Part shown: one piece after another, positions 57,959 through 64,000 of the stretch
Position numbering within the stretch: the first letter of the stretch is position 1
How the letters are laid out: each line of letters starts with the position of its first letter
Source: Penicillium oxalicum
Taxonomy: Eukaryota; Ascomycota; Eurotiomycetes; Eurotiales; Aspergillaceae
Reading direction: 5' to 3'
NCBI RefSeq assembly: GCF_001723175.1
Contig: NC_064657.1
Span: forward strand, 124,001-188,000
DNA length: 64,000 nucleotides
Notes under the pieces: model-generated
Told to the model about the DNA's origin: nothing
The model's input: only the letters and a program-made list of their open reading frames with translations
Database searches by the model: none
Program-made: the position numbers and the translations under genes

Positions 57959-60900
57959 CGCTCATGGAGGACACAGTTATTGTGAGAGAGGCATGTAGAT
58001 AGGAGGAAGAATCATAGTTCGGTTCAAATCTCGTGAGGACGCCGTCGGGAGCAGAGAGGCACACCCAGTGGAAATCAAGAACCACGCGATTCCGAAAAGG
58101 GACCACGTTCACTGGGAGGGACCGAAGGGAAACGTTCCGAGGTGGATGGCTCCCCCGATCGGTTTACAAAGTCGCAGTTCACCAAGAGGCAGCGATCGTC
58201 CTTCTCGCAATGGCTGAGGGAGCACAATCGACTCGTGTCGGTGTCCTGCTGAGCGAAACCACAGATCAAAGAATGGAAGAGAAGGAGGGCCTGGCGCGGA
58301 GCGTGTCGATGACCGTCGATATGTCAATTAGAAGGGAATAGAAGAACGGTTGGAAGATTACAGGACCACAGTCAGGTGAAGGCCAAGAAATCAAGTTGAA
58401 AAGATCAAGGGTAGTTGTAGAAGAGGGAAAAAAAAAGAAAGGGACTGGCACCAGGGTCAGAACACAAAGAAACAAGATGTGGTTCGATTCGGCTTTTTCG
58501 ATGAAGAGTAGAAGACGGCAGTCATCCAAGAAGCACACACGCTAGCCAAGCTCCTGTCGAGAAGAAAATCCCGACGAACTCAGTCAAGACAAGCGTTTCA
58601 CACCGGCGAGCTGTGCAGAGGTGCAGAGGGTTTCTCCCAAGACCGCCCAAACGTGCCCAGAAACCTTGCCTCCGTTGCCAAAAACCGGGGGAATCGGGAA
58701 CGGAGCACTCGCACGCCTGCACTGGTCGACAAATGAGAGATGGGGGCTCGCTCATTGGCTGGTCAAGTATGATGAGAAGATCCAGCGAGTCACCACACAC
58801 GAGAGGAGAGAGAATTGGGGGGGGGGGTGGGACGAGAGAGGAGACGGCTTCTTGGGGGGGAGTTGGTGGATGCTACTGGGAAAGTGGAAGCACTAAAACG
58901 GAGTGGATGCCCTCAGTGAGAGTGGACGGAGAGTGGAGAAGAAACGCCATGGACCGTCACTACTCAAACGAGCAAGACCCGTGGAGAATGCGGAGAAAGG
59001 GAGCAACGGAAAAGGGAATCGAAAAAAAAAAGCCAAGGGAGGAAGAGAAGAAAAAAGGAAAAGGAAACCCACTCGAACATGCACCTGGAGGCGTCTCGAA
59101 CGTGACGAGCCCCCCGCGAATCGTGAGTCTGGCGAGAGGCGGAAATCACCCAAAAAGAGCAACGAGAGGGAGAAGCGAGGAAACTCTAAAAGAGCAACCG
59201 ACCAGGGGACCAGCCCAGGAAGTACCTCACTTGACCACTTTGGGCGGACTCTCGACCGAGTCAACACAGTTGATTGTCCCATCAGCCAAGCAAGCTCTCG
59301 ACACTGCAGGGCTTCATCGCACTGGACTGGATGACTGGTGACTTACGATAGTCCAGGGGTACTCAATTACATGATGGAGTATAGACCTGTCCATGGACGG
59401 TACTCGTCACTGCACTGGTACGAGAGCGCTGTGCAATGAACCGTATCAAGAGGACCCAACCACGAAGGAATCAACCGCTGGGACAAGTCTTTGTAGTCCT
59501 TCGGGCTGAGATGGACCGAGTACTGGAATTTCGAGGGCAAGTGACGAGGGCGCCAAAAGTGGACGACAGTCATCATGGGGAGCGGACGACCACGGGGTAA
59601 ATTCCGGGGCAACATGCAGCACCGTTCTAAACTACCTCATGCAATGCAAATCATCAAGTCGTGCCACCGGAATTTGTCTCTCTAGGGTGGTCTGGGACGA
59701 TCTCCATTGACAGGACTCCAATGGATGCAGTCCCGTGGTCGCCACGGCACGATCTGAGATCGATCCTGGGGGCTGTCGGGCGGGACTGGCGATTGGAATC
59801 TCTACCTAAGAGAATAGACTAACGAGCAGAGGCTCCGAATTTGGTCAACGATTCAGGTCCTTCTAGCATGAGGCGGAAGGCCAGGTCAGACGGATCAGTA
59901 TGGATGAGGTACGGAGGAGATCAGTGCAGTCGGGGTTGGATCAACATGTGAATCCAAAGCAACTCCTGGTACTTCTCACGGTCCAGTTCACCCCTGCAGG
60001 TAAGCTCCGCCGTATGGTCCAAGCTAAACATTTGTGATGAAGCAAAAGCAAGAGCATGTACAGTACTATAATTTCCGTTGCCTAGATTGTTGGAGTTTTC
60101 CCGCCTTTCCCTAAAACCCCCCTCCAAAAAGGAAAAAGAAAACAAAAATTCCAGGCATTTCTTTCAGGTTCACTTTTGTCTTCTCGTTCAATATCAACAC
60201 ACCATCCATGACAGCGGGTCCCCGGTCTCAAAGCGAAGGATGTGTCCAGACTGAACGAGTCCTCGAGGGTCGAATTCGATGAGTTAAACTCGGTCGGAGC
60301 CGCCACCGCCTCCGGAATCCATTTCCCATCCGACCCGAGACTCATTTCAAGCAAAGCTTAGACACTCTGTTCCTGGTGGTTATTTCTTCTTCCACCCAAC
60401 CAATGAAGAACCAATCTATCTTGCCCTGAAAATAATAACAAAATGGATCATTCATCGGACGTGCCTTCGCCTCGGACCTGTGTATCCAACTATCTCTATG
60501 AAACACCTCCACGATCTCCTTCATGCCCCCTGCTGACAGCCGCGGTGGGCCCAAGTCCAAATATGATCCACAATCGATGAGAGAGTCGGGCTGCTTTTTT
60601 TTCCCCAGTTGCGCCGACTCGTCCAGTCGCTCCAACGCTGACCGAAGACTTTGGTCCTGCTTCCAGACAAACCGCCACTAATGAGTCGATTCTGGACAAG
60701 GACCCGCTTCTCGGAGACTTTGCTCCTTTCTTGCATCGCCGACTCCGAGAATGACCTGGCAAGCCATTGAGAATGCTTCGGAAGAAACAGCACGCGCCGC
60801 AAAAGGACCAAGCTGGGCGCGCGACAGTGTCGTGAGATGAATGGCGAAGACGTTTCTGACACTCACTCGCCCTCTGCCGTAGCAGTTACTGCAAGGCGTG

Positions 60901-63900
60901 TTTCGTCACCACTGGATTCAAATGACCGAGTTTCCACACAGCCGCGATGCTCCATCACCATTTGCTGAGATCTGTCAGATTATGTTCGACACATCTCATC
61001 ATTGTCCCCTGGACTGTGCTCAACGGTAAATCGGGATACACTGCCGGACTCGAGTCAAGGCTGTCGATGATCCAGAGGGGCGAGCCCCCTATTCTACAGC
61101 CCAAACTGAATACGCTACCGACAGCCACCTCCCAAAGAGGCAGTAAATATCCTGACCACAAAGCTGCCAACCTGCCCCATTTTTGTTAGATCATATTGAA
61201 TCGATCTCTCTTCGAGTCTCTTCATACCTGTATGCAGAAGTGTACAAGATAGTGAGACACAACTACATTGCTGCAGCTGGCAGTTCCACTTCTAGCCTAC
61301 TCAATACTGAGGTTGTGTTTCATCTTAAACTTTATTATAAAGACACTCCTTTTCCTCCACCCACCTGTATCCACAGTCAAGAGCTAAGCTGCGATGGCCC
61401 ATGGGACCAGGCGCGAACTGCCTCGGAGACGTTTGGAGACGTCCAATATGCCGAAGATGAGTAATCCAATCCGAGCCAAATCCGTAGATGGCCACACACG
61501 CTCCCGACGTTTAACCGGTGAGCATTAAACTCAGAGCATCGATCATCGGATCAGATTAGAGCTTGCAAACCATTTCTCGAGACACTGACTCGATCTTCCG
61601 TGAATCCTGCCTGTTGCGGAGTTGAACCGACATTTCGTTCCTTTCAATCTGCCATTCCCATCCCCCCCCAAATCTGTTGCATGGATATCTTTCCTCGCAT
61701 GTCACATGAACTTCTCGAGAAGATCCCTTCAAGCAGACCCGGCGCTATACATCATTTCTCACGAACAAAGATAGTACCCCTACCTTTCACACCAGTGCAC
61801 CGATGAGACATCCTTGCACACTTTCAAAACCTTTGTTGGATTCTGCAGTGAAGAGAAAGAAAGGAAAAGAAAACCCAAAAGACCAAGTTGAGGGCTTCAC
61901 GGTACTAACTATCCTGGGGCCCACATTGGATCCACTTACATCTTCGTGGGTGATTGGAGTTCATACCATCGAGGCTTCTACTAAAACGTGACCCAAGCAG
62001 TTGGAATGGGTCGGGTAGTATTTGAGGTGGATTCTTCGCTTTTGTCGTATTCTCCACTCGTTTTCGCATAGATTACCGAATTCACGCATGTTTGTCTGTT
62101 TCACTTAAACCTAACCCCCCCCCCCCCCCCCCCAACGCTGGCCACTATTGAATTTGTTGAGATAAATCCCAAGGGGAGCATCGATTTGAAAGAGCGGAAG
62201 TGTGTGAGGAGCAGGACGTTTCTATTTAAAGCCTCTTCTTCCACATGTGCTTTGGTCAAGCTTGTTTAGGATTTCCTGCTCGTCCCTCCCCCCTATGCCG
62301 AGGAGATTCTAGGAACCGGGATGAGCGACTCTAGGATCATTTTATAAGCTATGAGCTGTCTAAGTGTCTAGTATCCAGTGGCTGTGTGCATTTATTTGTA
62401 TGTATCGAGCCCCTATGAGGACGTAAGAGACGGTTCAGGAGTACAAAGTCAGCACGAAACCCAAGTGCCTCCCGACTGCCCACAGCCATGATTTTGTAGG
62501 AAGAACAAAATGCGTGCAAAACAGATCATTTAGAGAAGACTGTTCTCTCCTAACCCATTGATCATGCGTCTCGGATGTGAATTGCCCGATTCCATCATTG
62601 TTGCTGTGCCATTTACCTCAGTATTCCATGCCTAGCTAGTGACTCGTGCGATTCTAGGCTGCGACATTTGTGCTTCCACAATAATCAGTAATAATTGGAA
62701 GACCTTTTAATTTGTCATCAGTGCGCAGTCGGAGATTCGACGATTCAATGCATTATGCGAAGTGAAATATCCATGATCGGAATGTATATTGTACAACCCA
62801 ACCCCATCGCTCACCCTTCATCTCCCCATGCAACCACTCTTTGAGAATCACATATTCACATGCGCAGCCGGTCATACTATTCTATCACACTCTACGTCAC
62901 AGCATTGGAGTCCCTGCCTCGGCCAAGGAGTGAGAACAGGCTTTTTCTCACACCAATCCGATCTGAGAAAGTACAGTAAGCAGCCAAACTCCGTCCGCCA
63001 TCCATCCATTCCCCTCCGTCTTCGGAGCGTGCTCCGCACAGAATCGGCAACAGCGCTTCCTGGAATGAATGTGCTACGGGTCTAGATTACAAAGTGATGC
63101 TGCAGCGCCACTCATGCCCATCATTGGTAAATCAAACACCAAACGACCAGACGTACTTATGGAGAAATAGTCCAATAGTAAACACGGCAGGACCGGGAGA
63201 GCTTTAAGGTATGAAGTGACAGGGTTCCCCGCAAGCAATGGAGTGTTCAGCAGGAGGGTTGTTCATTCCCTTGTAAATTTGAAGTGGAGGGTAATGCGCT
63301 GTCTGGGCCTGCTCTGAGTCTCTACGCGGGACTGTCACGGAGTGGAAGATTCTAGTGAACGGATGAATATTAAAAGTCACAGCACCAGGTGGGCTTTCCT
63401 ACCTGTTCACTCTTGTAATATCGTTTGACGAGGACATGGCTGTCTGTCCAGCTTGTCAGTAGACAGATTTCTGGAATACAAAAGGGAGACATTCGCCACA
63501 CTGTGAACATATCTGGTCTCGCTTGACCCACTAAACCAGGTCGAGTTTGTGGGATCAATTTGCTGCTCCTGGGCAGCAGGTAAAACACACAACCTTTAAC
63601 TTAATGGCTGGATCTTGAAGGGAACATTGAGAAATGCTAGAGTTTTTCTTGACCGCCATCTCTACCCACCTCTATTGTCTTCGGGAGCATGAACATACCG
63701 GTGCAACATGTAGATCCCTCGAATTTGGGGACCTCGTGACTAGGTGCCGCAGATTGGAAAGTGACAGAGGTGGAAAATTCACGACTTGACTTGGAGGTTT
63801 TCTGCAAGGTTCTTCATAACTGGGTGCTCGGTACTCGGCACACCAACGAATGAAGTGAGAAAGTAGTCGTTCACCCGAATATTAAGAGCTCCTCTGCACC

Positions 63901-64000
63901 GGTCCACCAAGAGAGCTAGAACAGACGCGCTCAATACATCCCGTTCTGGCAATTGATGATACCCCCCCCGCAGGAATCTAGCGATCAATATCCATGTGCG
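57959..64000. other. 6-kb region without recognised genes
   Basis: The first 1.4 kb is purine-rich low-complexity DNA upstream of the regulator and is probably its promoter or leader. From 59.3 to 64 kb there are only short frames without domain similarity. A run of 19 C is at 62115-62133. I see no repeats matching the transposons in this window. A gene with many short exons could be overlooked. Confidence 0.45.
62115..62133 (+). repeat. Homopolymer C run
   Basis: Nineteen consecutive C residues in an otherwise ordinary intergenic stretch. Its length is prone to sequencing error. Confidence 0.9.

Noticed and set aside
58613..59341. 242-codon plus-strand frame upstream of the second regulator
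   Set aside because: Low-complexity Lys/Arg/Glu/Gly composition caused by purine-rich DNA. No domain, and both neighbouring frames are also open.

Overview
The window is filamentous ascomycete nuclear DNA, most likely from a Eurotiomycete of the Aspergillus/Penicillium type. This rests on many short introns of about 50-120 bp (GT..AG, a few longer), Zn2Cys6 regulators with fungal-specific domains, Dal5-type and DHA1-type MFS carriers, a fungal betaine-lipid synthase, a Fot1/pogo DNA transposon, a Ty3/gypsy chromovirus, and the C-to-T signature of repeat-induced point mutation (RIP). Exon borders were worked out by hand from splice sites, phase and family similarity.

Layout. 0-10 kb: two small NTF2-fold proteins, a secreted purine nucleoside permease-like protein and a short-chain dehydrogenase, separated by intergenic DNA with a small inverted-repeat element and a tandem duplication. 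10-19 kb: an anion:cation symporter-family MFS carrier, an unnamed protein with a GxSGS serine-peptidase-like motif, a zinc-independent quinone-oxidoreductase-like MDR enzyme, and a PGC1-like glycerophosphodiester phosphodiesterase. 20-25 kb: a fungal HNH-type protein whose first motif histidine is arginine, and a DHA1 drug/H+ antiporter. 26-30.4 kb: what looks like a decayed secondary-metabolite cluster: a metallo-beta-lactamase-type polyketide thioesterase pseudogene, an FAD monooxygenase pseudogene with an internal deletion, and an intact Zn2Cys6 regulator. 31.5-34.1 kb: a paxillin-like LIM protein.

36.8-46.3 kb is a nested transposon. A Fot1/pogo element with perfect 44-bp terminal inverted repeats and a TA target duplication was split by a 7.6-kb Ty3/gypsy chromovirus with ~735-bp LTRs and a 5-bp CGGGA duplication. 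Both are RIP-mutated. Directly beyond it lie three tRNA-Ile(AAT) genes in 1.65 kb.

50.7-53.7 kb holds betaine-lipid (DGTS) synthase BTA1. Its methyltransferase half and BtaA half are in different frames, joined at an ATGA stop/start overlap. 54.7-58.0 kb is a second Zn2Cys6 regulator of six exons. No gene is recognised from 58 to 64 kb.

The genes do not form one pathway. The only grouping that hints at shared function is the 26-30 kb cluster relic, possibly with the DHA1 pump just upstream. The strongest points for follow-up are the BTA1 frame break, the nested RIP-degraded elements including an antisense cysteine-rich ORF in the chromovirus, and the cluster relic.
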